Assembly (NCBI GenBank): GCA_028728195.1
Contig: JAQYUY010000053.1
Coordinates: 1-52,115, forward strand
DNA length: 52,115 nt
Source: Endozoicomonas sp. (ex Botrylloides leachii)
GTDB lineage: Bacteria; Pseudomonadota; Gammaproteobacteria; Pseudomonadales; Endozoicomonadaceae
Direction of reading: 5' to 3'
The notes under the pieces are model-generated. The model was not told the DNA's origin. It saw only the letters and a list, made by a program, of their open reading frames with translations, and ran no database searches. The position numbers and the translations under genes are program-made. Shown here one piece after another: positions 1 through 7,903 of this stretch. Each line of letters starts with the position of its first letter. Position 1 is the first letter of the stretch.

Positions 1-120
1 TAAAAATAGCCTGTGAAAAACAGGTATCAGCACTTATTTAATGCTGATTTTACCTAAAAATTAGAACTTGTTATCAAAATAGGCTGTTTTTTTGAAAATC
101 AGTTTCATGCAACAGTCCCT
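1..120 (-). mobile_element. Terminal fragment of an insertion sequence (left window edge)
   Basis: Read on the minus strand from position 120, the sequence begins AGGGACTGTTGCATGAAACT. It matches the last 121 bases of the window in inverted orientation at roughly 90% identity by eye. It holds two small hairpins, CCTGT/ACAGG near 11-25 and an imperfect AGCAC/ATGCT near 29-45. The body of the element would lie to the left of the window, so only one end is visible and no transposase is present. The differences between the two ends mean they are two diverged copies, not one duplicated read. I do not assign a family. Confidence 0.75.
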
Positions 121-188
121 GAATAACAACCTGACAGCATTCTGCCAAACCGCTACAATTCATGGCATCATTAATTGGAAGCCTTAAC

Positions 189-866
189 ATGCGTGACTTT
201 ATTATCGCTCCTAGTATTCTTGCGGCAAACTTTGCTCACCTTGGCAAAGAGGTGGATGACGTGCTTGAGGCCGGTGCAGATTGGATACACTTTGATGTGA
301 TGGACAATCATTATGTACCTAACCTAACCTTAGGGCCCATGGTTTGCAAAGCTCTGCGTCAACATGGTGTCACGGCTCCTATTGATGTTCATCTAATGGT
401 CAGTCCCGTTGATCGTATCATCGGTGATTTTATTGAGGCCGGAGCTAGTATTATTACTTTTCATCCAGAAGCCTCAGAGCATATTGACCGTAGCTTGCAG
501 CTTATTCGTGAGGGGGGGTGTAAAGCGGGCTTGGTGCTGAATCCAGCGACTAGTCCTGATGTCATTAAGTATGTAATGGATAAATTAGATGTTGTATTGC
601 TTATGTCGGTTAATCCTGGTTTTGGTGGACAGAAATTTATCCCATACACAATGAAAAAATTATGTCATGTTCGCCAGATGATTGATGATAGTGGCCTTCA
701 TATCAGACTAGAGGTTGACGGCGGTGTCGGGGTACAGAATATTCGCCAGATCGCAAAAGCAGGTGCTGACGCCTTTGTTGCAGGTTCAGCGGTATTTGGT
801 GCTGATAGTTATAGAGATGTTATTCAGAAAATGCGCCAGGAACTGGCAAAGGTTAATGTAACATAG
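189..866 (+). CDS. rpe: Ribulose-phosphate 3-epimerase
   Basis: Interconverts ribulose 5-phosphate and xylulose 5-phosphate in the pentose phosphate pathway, in the cytoplasm. The TIM-barrel signatures are all visible: [10 protein letters not shown] at the N-terminus, [46 protein letters not shown] and VAGSAVFG. From the ATG at 189 the protein is 225 residues, the usual length, and begins [11 protein letters not shown] like its homologues; a GGAAG ribosome-binding site precedes it. An in-frame ATG at 162 would add nine unconserved residues and is rejected. gph follows in the same direction after 58 bases, as in many gammaproteobacteria. An IS end lies only 69 bases upstream of the start, so the native promoter region may have been replaced. 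Confidence 0.97.
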   Translation: MRDFIIAPSILAANFAHLGKEVDDVLEAGADWIHFDVMDNHYVPNLTLGPMVCKALRQHGVTAPIDVHLMVSPVDRIIGDFIEAGASIITFHPEASEHIDRSLQLIREGGCKAGLVLNPATSPDVIKYVMDKLDVVLLMSVNPGFGGQKFIPYTMKKLCHVRQMIDDSGLHIRLEVDGGVGVQNIRQIAKAGADAFVAGSAVFGADSYRDVIQKMRQELAKVNVT

Positions 867-924
867 TCGTAAGATAGCCTTGGTAGTCGCTTGAGGCCAT
901 TTCTTCTACCTATTATGAACTCGT

Positions 925-1617
925 ATGAAATTGACATCGCTCTTTTTTAACAGCCCTTTTCCTGACTTAATCATGTATGATCTTGATGGCACACTGGTTG
1001 ATAGTATTCCCGATCTGACTATCGCTATTGATAATATGCTACAAGATCTCAGCCGACCTCCTGCCGGTATTGAAAAGGTAACCATGTGGGTAGGCAATGG
1101 GGTCCCTTCCTTAATAAAGCGCGCGCTTGCTGATAATATGATGGGGGATCAATCCAAGGTCATTGACCTGTCATTATTCGAACAAGCGCATAAGTGCTTC
1201 AGGCACCATTACGCAAATGAAATTGGACGACATAGCTGCTTATACTCAGGTGTGCGTAAATTCCTAAAAAAAATGGCTGAAGAGAAAGTTAAGCAGGCAG
1301 TTATTACCAATAAACCTGCAGATTTTGCTAGAAAATTGCTCAAAATAATGGCAATTGATCACTTTTTTGAGTTAACGGTTGGGGGTGACACACTTACAGA
1401 AAAAAAACCTTATCCCTTACCATTGCAGTATACAATGCGCTATTTCAGTTGTGATTCAGATAATGCGCTAATGATAGGTGATTCAAGTAATGATATCAAA
1501 GCAGCTAGAGCTACTGGGGTCAAAGTCATTGGGCTGAATTACGGTTATAATCATGGCGAGCCTATCGAGTATTCCAATCCAGACGCAGTGCTTTCCAGCT
1601 TGTCTGAGTTATTGTGA
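925..1617 (+). CDS. gph: Phosphoglycolate phosphatase, HAD superfamily
   Basis: Dephosphorylates 2-phosphoglycolate, a by-product of repair of oxidised DNA ends. HAD motif I is YDLDGTLVDS with the nucleophile and acid aspartates (about residues 18-20), motif II is VITNKP, the motif III lysine is in KKPYPLP, and motif IV is MIGDSSNDIKAA. The cap helices carry MWVGNGVPSLIKRAL, typical of Gph. At 230 residues it has the normal family length. It follows rpe, its usual partner. An ATG at 973 would start at the catalytic strand and leave the protein too short, so the first ATG is preferred. Confidence 0.93.
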   Translation: MKLTSLFFNSPFPDLIMYDLDGTLVDSIPDLTIAIDNMLQDLSRPPAGIEKVTMWVGNGVPSLIKRALADNMMGDQSKVIDLSLFEQAHKCFRHHYANEIGRHSCLYSGVRKFLKKMAEEKVKQAVITNKPADFARKLLKIMAIDHFFELTVGGDTLTEKKPYPLPLQYTMRYFSCDSDNALMIGDSSNDIKAARATGVKVIGLNYGYNHGEPIEYSNPDAVLSSLSELL

Positions 1618-1680
1618 ATATACGCAGTTTTGCATTGAAGGGTTGTTAGCCAAGTTATGAGTATGCTTAAAGGGGACATT

Positions 1681-1783
1681 ATACCAATCAGCTTTTCTAA
1701 CTACGCTATTGCTCATCATTCCGCCTTGTGCTGAAGTTCGTCTGCTCATGCGTATTACAGTAGTTAGAAAACACCATTAGTAT
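1681..1783. repeat. MITE-like element, copy 1
   Basis: A 103-bp element with imperfect 24-bp terminal inverted repeats. The left end, at 1681-1704, ends CTTTTCTAACTAC; the right end, at 1760-1783, begins GTAGTTAGAAAACACC. About 19 of 24 positions pair. The interior carries CTCATCATTCCGCCTTGTGCTG, also seen in related form in the copies at 3235-3395 and 39977-40118. There is no coding capacity. The rest of the 1618-1938 gap shows nothing recognisable. Confidence 0.75.
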
Positions 1784-1938
1784 TACAAATCAAAAGATAT
1801 TGTAGTTAAAGACAATATTTTCGGCGCGATAAAAAATACAGCTTTTCGATAAAGCCAGTCATTATTTTGGTATCTGGCGATGCTTTTTAAATCAACTAGA
1901 TTTAAATACAAGGATAGCATTCACTTCAGGGAGGAATT

Positions 1939-2220
1939 ATGTCGTATCCACGTAACAATGGCTTTGTGAATCCATCATCAGGCGCTTCACCTTTTGATCC
2001 ACCGGTAGATGTTGTTTTAAGTTGTTTGTCTTTATTGCTCACGGATCCTCAGTTTAAAGCACTTGAAACGATTATGATGGGTGATTACGAAGAAGTAGAT
2101 GATTTGAGGGCAGAAATTCTAATCAATAGTAAGCAGTTTTCCAGCCTCGCTTTAAACCGCATATTGGTTGAAATTGATCGAGCTATAGATGATTATCGCC
2201 GTGGGATTGCTAGCTTATAA
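1939..2220 (+). CDS. Small conserved-looking protein of unknown function
   Basis: A 93-residue protein that I do not recognise. It has a strong ribosome-binding site (GGGAGG, seven bases before the ATG), an ordinary composition and no signal peptide or membrane segment. The N-terminus is polar and Pro/Ser/Asn-rich (to about residue 22). The rest is predicted helical with many acidic residues (GDYEEVDDLRAEI; LVEIDRAIDDYRRG), suggesting a soluble helical adaptor-like protein. It stands alone between a MITE and a predicted exported protein. Confidence 0.7.
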   Translation: MSYPRNNGFVNPSSGASPFDPPVDVVLSCLSLLLTDPQFKALETIMMGDYEEVDDLRAEILINSKQFSSLALNRILVEIDRAIDDYRRGIASL

Positions 2221-2455
2221 TACCTTTTTTCTGGCTTTTTGATCTCTTTTACTAAGAATAAAAGGCTATTGATCAATTTTTGTGATTGGTCTTTTATTCA
2301 TTAATACAATTGCAAGAGATTGGTTTTCAGGCAATTACCTTGAGACATTATATTTTCTGGTTGCAAAGGCGATAATTACCTTTGCCAGTAAACTTTACGA
2401 TTAGCAATTGACGGAGTATCTTGGGTACTATCACTCGATAAAAAATGAAGCACGG

Positions 2456-3223
2456 ATGAATGGCAAAAAGGGACTGATTGCCGTACTCATAACAGTGTTA
2501 CTTGCGGTAACTCCTCCACTGGCGGCGACTGCCAATAAAGGGGTACTGTTGGATGAGCTTTATGAGAAGGCGCAGCTGCAACAGCGGCTTGGGTGGATAC
2601 GATCTAGCATGATGCTGGATAATTCAGAGTATGGGTTGCCCACTGAAGTGCTGGATGCCTTTAATGGAGTGGTTAACGTTCGCTATGGTGTAAATTACTT
2701 CAGAAGCTCAATGATTAATACTCTTAATGAAGCGTTAACTATGGATGAATTATTGCAGTTGGTAGAATGGTATAATTCTTCGCTAGGCAAGAAAATACTT
2801 AAATTGGAAAACACAGCCAATAACCCTGCCTACGCGGCCAGCATTGATGTATACATTAATGAGCGTTTATCAAAGCAATTGCCGCGATCCAGTCGTACAG
2901 AGTTAATAGAGGAACTAATGACTACTCTGGATGTGATTGAGCACGGTACGGAGCTTGCCGCAACAGCCTCTGTTGGGGTTCGTCGATTGCTGAAGGAAAT
3001 TATGCCTTTAATGAAAGGCAGTCATGCACCCCTTGAATCGCTTAAGGAAAAAGAAAAGCCAGAGATTCGTAGAGAAATGCAAGCTCGGATGAAAGGTATT
3101 CTTTTTTATGCCTATCGTACTTTATCAGATCAGGAGATCCGTCAATATCTTGATTTTTCTCGTAGTACGGCCATGCAAAACTTTCAGCGTGGTCAGGTGC
3201 AAGCAATGGCAAGAGTATTGTAG
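2456..3223 (+). CDS. Exported DUF2059-like protein
   Basis: A predicted periplasmic helical protein of 256 residues from the ATG at 2456. The N-terminus is a signal peptide: basic GKK, hydrophobic LIAVLITVLLAV, then a likely cleavage site after PPLAATA. Two segments resemble the DUF2059 helical repeat: LTMDELLQLVEWYNSSLGKKI, and LSDQEIRQYLDFSRSTAMQNF near the C-terminus. The family has no established biochemical function. A TTG at 2408 in the same frame would put 16 residues ahead of the signal peptide and has no ribosome-binding site. The gene is convergent with priA, with a MITE filling the gap. Confidence 0.75.
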   Translation: MNGKKGLIAVLITVLLAVTPPLAATANKGVLLDELYEKAQLQQRLGWIRSSMMLDNSEYGLPTEVLDAFNGVVNVRYGVNYFRSSMINTLNEALTMDELLQLVEWYNSSLGKKILKLENTANNPAYAASIDVYINERLSKQLPRSSRTELIEELMTTLDVIEHGTELAATASVGVRRLLKEIMPLMKGSHAPLESLKEKEKPEIRREMQARMKGILFYAYRTLSDQEIRQYLDFSRSTAMQNFQRGQVQAMARVL

Positions 3224-3234
3224 CTGTAACCGTT

Positions 3235-3395
3235 ATACCAATCATCTTTTCTAATTACACTATTGTGTTGGCCATTTTAACACTAGCATAGCATTAGCAC
3301 TTCTCGCAGTACCCTCGCTATTTCTGCTCATCTGGCCTTGTTCTGAAGTTTGAATAACCATGCACATTACGGTAGTTAGAAAACACGACTAGTAT
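3235..3395. repeat. MITE-like element, copy 2
   Basis: Same family as 1681-1783, but 161 bp because of extra internal sequence. Left end ATACCAATCATCTTTTCTAA; right end GTAGTTAGAAAACACGACTA. It fills the gap between the convergent stop codons of the exported DUF2059-like gene and priA. The terminal repeats could fold in either transcript and may act as the shared terminator. Confidence 0.75.
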
Positions 3396-3420
3396 TACTT
3401 TCCATAAAGTATTTATAAAA

Positions 3421-5655
3421 TCAGGTCATATCTTGTGGGTCAATATCGATACTCCAGCGGATCTGACGTTGAATTTTCTGGCCTTTTAAGTAATCAGGAA
3501 GCAGATTAGCCGCGTGGTGTATAACTGCTCTTTTTGCAGACTGAATAAGTAATTGCCAACGAAATCGGTTTTGTCGCTTTTCTATGGCCGCAGGAAATGG
3601 GCCAAGTATCTTAATGCGATCCGATAGTCTTTGTTGCTCAAGGTATCGTCTTAGGTTTATTAATAGCATTTCACAAGGTTTAGCGTTTGTAGATTCTGCT
3701 CGAATGATAGCTAAGTGCTCAAAAGGGGGAAGATTAAGTTGCTCTCTTTCTTTAAACAAGAAATTTATATAGAGGGAATAATCATTTTTTATCAATGTTT
3801 GTAGAGCAGTGTGTTGGGGATTAAATGTCTGAATAACAACTTGGCCTGATTTATGGCCTCTGCCGGCTCGGCCTGCCACTTGAGTAATGAGCTGCCCTGT
3901 TCGTTCTAATGCCCTGAAGTCTGCGCTAAACAGTCCTGCATCTGCATTAAGAATAATAACCAGCGTGACCTTTGGAAAGTGATGCCCTTTTGCCAACATT
4001 TGAGTACCCAAAAGAATGCAGGGTGTGCCGCTGTTAATGGTTTCAAGCATGCTCTTAAGCGCATTTTTTTTTCGGGCTGAATCTCGATCAATACGTATAA
4101 CGGGGAAATTAGGAAATAAATGAGATAATGTTTGTTCTACGCGCTCAGTTCCCTGACCAACGGGTTTGATATGAGCACTTTTACATGATGTGCAATGTGT
4201 TGGTATGGGTGTTTGAAAATCGCATTGATGGCAATGCATATGTGGTGGAAGCCGGTGAATAGCCATATAAGCATCGCAATGAGGGCAGCCAACAACATTA
4301 CCGCACTCATGGCAAATGGCAGAAGGAGCATAGCCTCGGCGGTTAAGGAAAATCATTACCTGATTATCACTAGCCAGTTGCGATGATATGCGCTTAATAA
4401 TATCTGGGGCTAAACCATGCTGCAGGTTTTGTCTGCGCATATCCAACAGCTCCATTTGAGGATGGCTAGCTTGACCTGCACGCTGTTTGAGTGCTGCATA
4501 TTGGAAGCGAGCACGACGAGCGTTATACCAACTTTCTAATGATGGCGTGGCTGACCCTAAAATAACTGGACATTGCGCTTGTCGACCACGGTATAAAGCT
4601 AAGTCCCTAGCGTTATACCTAAGCGTATCTTGTTGTTTATAAGAGGCATCGTGCTCCTCATCAACAATAATGAGCCCAAGGCTAGGCAACGGCGTAAAAA
4701 CCCCAGAACGGGTAGCAATGATAAGGCTTGCTGTTTCATTTGCAGCTTGATGCCAGCCTTGAAGACGTTCGCTTTCACTAAGCTTTGAGTGCAAACAGAT
4801 AATTGGTGTACTGAACCGCTTTTTAAAGCGATTGAACGTTTGTGGCGTAAGGCCAATTTCTGGGATAAGAACAAGAGTTTGCTTCCCTGCGGCTAGTGCT
4901 AATGCAATCAATTGTAGGTAGACTTCGGTTTTACCACTACCGGTAATGCCATCAAGAAGCACTGGGTGGTATTGATTGAAATGGGGACGTATTGCGTGAA
5001 TAGCGTGTCTTTGTTCTTTATTTAAGGTAAGGGGTTGCTCTTTTCCCTGAAAAGGATGAGAAGTAAACTTATCCATTGCCTGCGGCTGTTCATGTGATGC
5101 AATGAACCCCTTTTTGGCCATGTTTTTCAACACGGCCTTGCTGATACCCCGCTTTGTTAGCTCAGTTTCGCTTAAGGTTCCAGCAGGACTTTGATTCAAT
5201 AGTTGAGCTGCTTTGAGTTGTTTATTTGATTTTTGTAATTGCTCAATGGAGGCCATTGGTTGCATCAGTTGCCACTGCGTTGTAGTGATAATGGGTAAGG
5301 ATTTACCTTGGCGCAACGATTTGGGCAATACTAGCATCAGAGTTTCACCCAAACTGTAATGGTAATAACCTGAAGCCCAACAACATAATGTCATAATGTC
5401 TTCAGGGATTATAGGTGTATTATCAAGAACGGTAATAATGGGTTTTAGCTTATCGGAATCAATAGCGCTTTGGCTTGATGTGCTGATAACGATACCGGTG
5501 ATTTCTCTTCTTCCAAATGGCACAATAACTCGAACGCCCCTTTTAATAGCATGATGATGCTTGCTTTTTGGGGGCAGATAATCAAATAAAGTACGCAAAG
5601 GCGAAGGAATTGCTACTTGAACAAAAAGATTTTCCGTTAATGTGATTGCAGGCAT
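3421..5655 (-). CDS. priA: Primosomal protein N', replication restart helicase
   Basis: A superfamily 2 helicase (3'-to-5') that reloads DnaB at collapsed forks. The N-terminal DNA-binding region starts VAIPSPLRTLFDYLPP. The helicase core shows Walker A (GITGSGKTEVY), Walker B (DEEHD), and motif III (GSATPSLES). A zinc-binding region has eight cysteines in CxxC pairs: CHECGNVVGCPHC, then CHQC and CTSC. The C-terminal helicase motif is QVAGRAGRG. The 744 residues match the family. It is divergent from rpmE, as in pseudomonads. No defect is seen. Confidence 0.97.
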   Translation of the reverse strand: MPAITLTENLFVQVAIPSPLRTLFDYLPPKSKHHHAIKRGVRVIVPFGRREITGIVISTSSQSAIDSDKLKPIITVLDNTPIIPEDIMTLCCWASGYYHYSLGETLMLVLPKSLRQGKSLPIITTTQWQLMQPMASIEQLQKSNKQLKAAQLLNQSPAGTLSETELTKRGISKAVLKNMAKKGFIASHEQPQAMDKFTSHPFQGKEQPLTLNKEQRHAIHAIRPHFNQYHPVLLDGITGSGKTEVYLQLIALALAAGKQTLVLIPEIGLTPQTFNRFKKRFSTPIICLHSKLSESERLQGWHQAANETASLIIATRSGVFTPLPSLGLIIVDEEHDASYKQQDTLRYNARDLALYRGRQAQCPVILGSATPSLESWYNARRARFQYAALKQRAGQASHPQMELLDMRRQNLQHGLAPDIIKRISSQLASDNQVMIFLNRRGYAPSAICHECGNVVGCPHCDAYMAIHRLPPHMHCHQCDFQTPIPTHCTSCKSAHIKPVGQGTERVEQTLSHLFPNFPVIRIDRDSARKKNALKSMLETINSGTPCILLGTQMLAKGHHFPKVTLVIILNADAGLFSADFRALERTGQLITQVAGRAGRGHKSGQVVIQTFNPQHTALQTLIKNDYSLYINFLFKEREQLNLPPFEHLAIIRAESTNAKPCEMLLINLRRYLEQQRLSDRIKILGPFPAAIEKRQNRFRWQLLIQSAKRAVIHHAANLLPDYLKGQKIQRQIRWSIDIDPQDMT

Positions 5656-5781
5656 ATCTGAGGTGTTATCGGCTGTTGTTGCATTCGGAAGTATCCTTTG
5701 AGTCTAAACATTAATAGAAAAATAGAATAGGGTGAGAGCAGTTTATTGGTTGAATATGTTTTTTTGCTCGACAGACTCTGG

Positions 5782-5906
5782 TATGATTTGCCTTCTTTTT
5801 TTCAGCTATAAGGTGAGTAGTCCCTTATAATTGAGCATCAGTGTACGGTACCTTTGGCTTATTAGATGCTAGGTGGCGGTATACGTTTTAGTATGAGGAA
5901 TGCTTC
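5782..5906 (+). promoter_or_regulatory. rpmE promoter and candidate autoregulatory leader
   Basis: An extended -10 box, TGGTATGAT (5779-5787), has no convincing -35 and would start transcription near 5794, giving a leader of about 110 bases. In the leader, AGCATC (5834-5839) pairs with GATGCT (5865-5870), and GTACGGTAC lies in the loop. L31 is known to repress its own mRNA through the rpmE leader in gammaproteobacteria. That this leader does the same is inference. Confidence 0.4.
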
Positions 5907-6122
5907 ATGAAGGCCGGAATTCATCCAAACTACGAAAAAATCACTGTTAGCTGCAGCTGTGGCAATAAGATAGAAACTCGTTCTACGCTATGCAAAAATT
6001 TAAATATTGAAGTATGTTCTAAATGCCATCCTTTTTACACGGGAACACAGAAGGTTATGGATGCGGGTGGCCGTATCGAACGCTTTAATAAGCGTTTTGG
6101 TACACTCAGTACTCGTAAATAA
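5907..6122 (+). CDS. rpmE: Large-subunit ribosomal protein bL31, zinc form
   Basis: A structural protein of the 50S subunit that helps form an inter-subunit bridge. The 71 residues begin [12 protein letters not shown]. Cysteines at 16, 18, 37 and 40 form the zinc-binding (C+) set, so this is RpmE and not the zinc-free RpmE2 paralogue. [20 protein letters not shown] is the typical C-terminal part. It is divergent from priA and followed by an intrinsic terminator 21 bases after the stop, so it is probably a single-gene transcript. Confidence 0.97.
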   Translation: MKAGIHPNYEKITVSCSCGNKIETRSTLCKNLNIEVCSKCHPFYTGTQKVMDAGGRIERFNKRFGTLSTRK

Positions 6123-6143
6123 CGAGAGCGTATTTCCAGAAAC

Positions 6144-6181
6144 GCGTCCGAAAAGTTATTTCCGGACGCTGCTCTATTTTT
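6144..6181 (+). terminator. Intrinsic terminator after rpmE
   Basis: Perfect 7-bp GC-rich stem GCGTCCG (6144-6150) with CGGACGC (6163-6169). AGAGC at 6125-6129 can extend the base of the stem by pairing with GCTCT at 6170-6174. An ATTTTT tract follows. Confidence 0.8.
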
Positions 6182-6289
6182 AGGCAGTCTGAACACTTAC
6201 TTTTACCTGTAGATATTAATACGGTTGTTCACCCTTGCTGCATAAGATATTCTGCCACTTCTCCCTTCACAAAGTCTGTCGTCAAAAAT

Positions 6290-7552
6290 ATGTCTAAAGA
6301 TATGAGACAAGCAGCTTTGGATTATCATGCCCATCCGAAGCCAGGAAAAATTTCTATCGAATTGACCAAACCTGCTGAGACAGCACGGGATCTGTCGTTA
6401 GCTTATAGCCCGGGCGTAGCTGAGCCTGTACGTGAAATCGCTAAGATGCCTGAGAATGCTTATAAATACACAGGTAAAGGCAATTTGGTTGGTGTCATCA
6501 GTAATGGTTCTGCAATTCTTGGGCTAGGCAACCTTGGCGCTCTGGCTAGCAAGCCAGTGATGGAAGGTAAAGCCTTGCTATTTAAACGCTTTGCTGGCGT
6601 GGACTCTATTGATATTGAGGTAGACTCTCCAACACCACAGGCCTTTATTGATACGGTTAAGCGTATATCATGTACATTCGGAGGGATTAACCTAGAAGAT
6701 ATTAAAGCACCTGAATGCTTTGAAATTGAACACCGCTTGATTGAAGCTTGTGATATACCTGTATTTCATGATGATCAGCACGGTACCGCTATCGTCACTA
6801 CGGCGGGTATGCTCAATGCACTTGAAATCGCCGGGAAACAAATTGAGCAAGCTAAGTTAGTGTGCCTCGGGGCTGGGTCTGCGGCTATCGCTTGTCTTAA
6901 GCTTTTGATTACCTGTGGTTTTCAGGCAGAAAATATTTTGATGCTCGATAGTAAAGGTGTCATTCACACTGGACGTAATGACCTGAATCAATATAAGCGC
7001 CTGTTTGCTGTTGAAACGGCTTGCCGAACGCTGGACGATGCTATTGTGGGTGCCGATGTATTTTTGGGCGTGTCTGGCGCTAACTTATTGTCGCCAGAAC
7101 AGCTAAAAAAAATGGCGGCTAACCCGATTGTTTTTGCTTGCGCTAATCCGGACCCTGAGATTCGCCCAGATCTAGCTAAAAAAACTTGCCCTGATGTCAT
7201 TATGGCAACAGGCCGTTCTGATTACCCCAATCAGGTCAACAATGTGCTTGGCTTTCCTTTTATTTTTCGTGGGGCTTTAGATGTTCGTGCTAGTAGCATC
7301 AATGAGGAAATGAAAATAGCCGCAGTTAAGGCGCTTTGTGCATTAACTAAAGAGCCTGTACCGCAAGAAGTGAGCGATGCCTATGAGGGTATTGAGTTGA
7401 GTTTTGGCCCTGAGTATATCATTCCAAAACCAACCGATCCTCGTCTGTTAGGCGCTGTCTCAGCTAGTGTTGCTCGAGCCGCTGTTGACTCTGGCGTTGC
7501 TCGAACAGACTATCCCGCACACTATCCTTTGAAGTCTATAGATGATGTCTGA
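6290..7552 (+). CDS. maeB: Malic enzyme, short form
   Basis: Oxidative decarboxylation of malate to pyruvate with NAD(P)+, supplying pyruvate and reducing power. Signatures include LAYSPGVAEPV, GNLVGVISNGSAILGLGN, KPVMEGKALLFKRFAG, FHDDQHGTAIV, the Rossmann motif CLGAGSAAIACL, and FACANPDPEI. At 420 residues it lacks the phosphotransacetylase-like C-terminal domain of the 759-residue E. coli MaeB; pseudomonads carry the same short form at the same place between rpmE and ponA. Cofactor preference cannot be read with confidence. Confidence 0.93.
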   Translation: MSKDMRQAALDYHAHPKPGKISIELTKPAETARDLSLAYSPGVAEPVREIAKMPENAYKYTGKGNLVGVISNGSAILGLGNLGALASKPVMEGKALLFKRFAGVDSIDIEVDSPTPQAFIDTVKRISCTFGGINLEDIKAPECFEIEHRLIEACDIPVFHDDQHGTAIVTTAGMLNALEIAGKQIEQAKLVCLGAGSAAIACLKLLITCGFQAENILMLDSKGVIHTGRNDLNQYKRLFAVETACRTLDDAIVGADVFLGVSGANLLSPEQLKKMAANPIVFACANPDPEIRPDLAKKTCPDVIMATGRSDYPNQVNNVLGFPFIFRGALDVRASSINEEMKIAAVKALCALTKEPVPQEVSDAYEGIELSFGPEYIIPKPTDPRLLGAVSASVARAAVDSGVARTDYPAHYPLKSIDDV

Positions 7553-7903
7553 CAACGATTAGAATAACATACTGCCGAGAAACAATGAGTGGTTTTATTG
7601 CAGGCCTAAAATATTCAAAAGCAGTCGTTTTGGTGGCTAATTTTTGAACCCATTGTTAGGATACCCTGTTAGATTGTTTGGCTCCAAAGAAATGCATTCT
7701 TTAAACTACCATCGGTGTAGGTACTTTTCTTGCTGCTCCATACTAATGAGCACGGGCCATGCTGACATCAACAAATAATGGGAAATACCCCCTTGATGAG
7801 ATCACATTGAAGATCTTTCATCATGGTACAAGGCGACAGAAAAATGTCGCATAATACTCAAAAAAGAAACGTATGTAGGCTTTCAATCAGAAAGCCTCTA
7901 CCT
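7553..7903. other. Intergenic region between maeB and mrcA
   Basis: Convergent 351-base gap. It contains the mrcA terminator (7859-7897) and a second perfect hairpin, GCGACA (7833-7838) with TGTCGC (7845-7850), which has no T-tract on the plus strand. No credible gene is seen. Confidence 0.5.
7859..7897 (-). terminator. Intrinsic terminator after mrcA
   Basis: On the minus strand AGGCTTTC pairs perfectly with GAAAGCCT (7877-7884 with 7890-7897 on the plus strand) across a five-base loop, and a T-rich stretch (the A-run at 7860-7865) follows after about a dozen bases. It lies seven bases beyond the mrcA stop codon. Confidence 0.65.
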
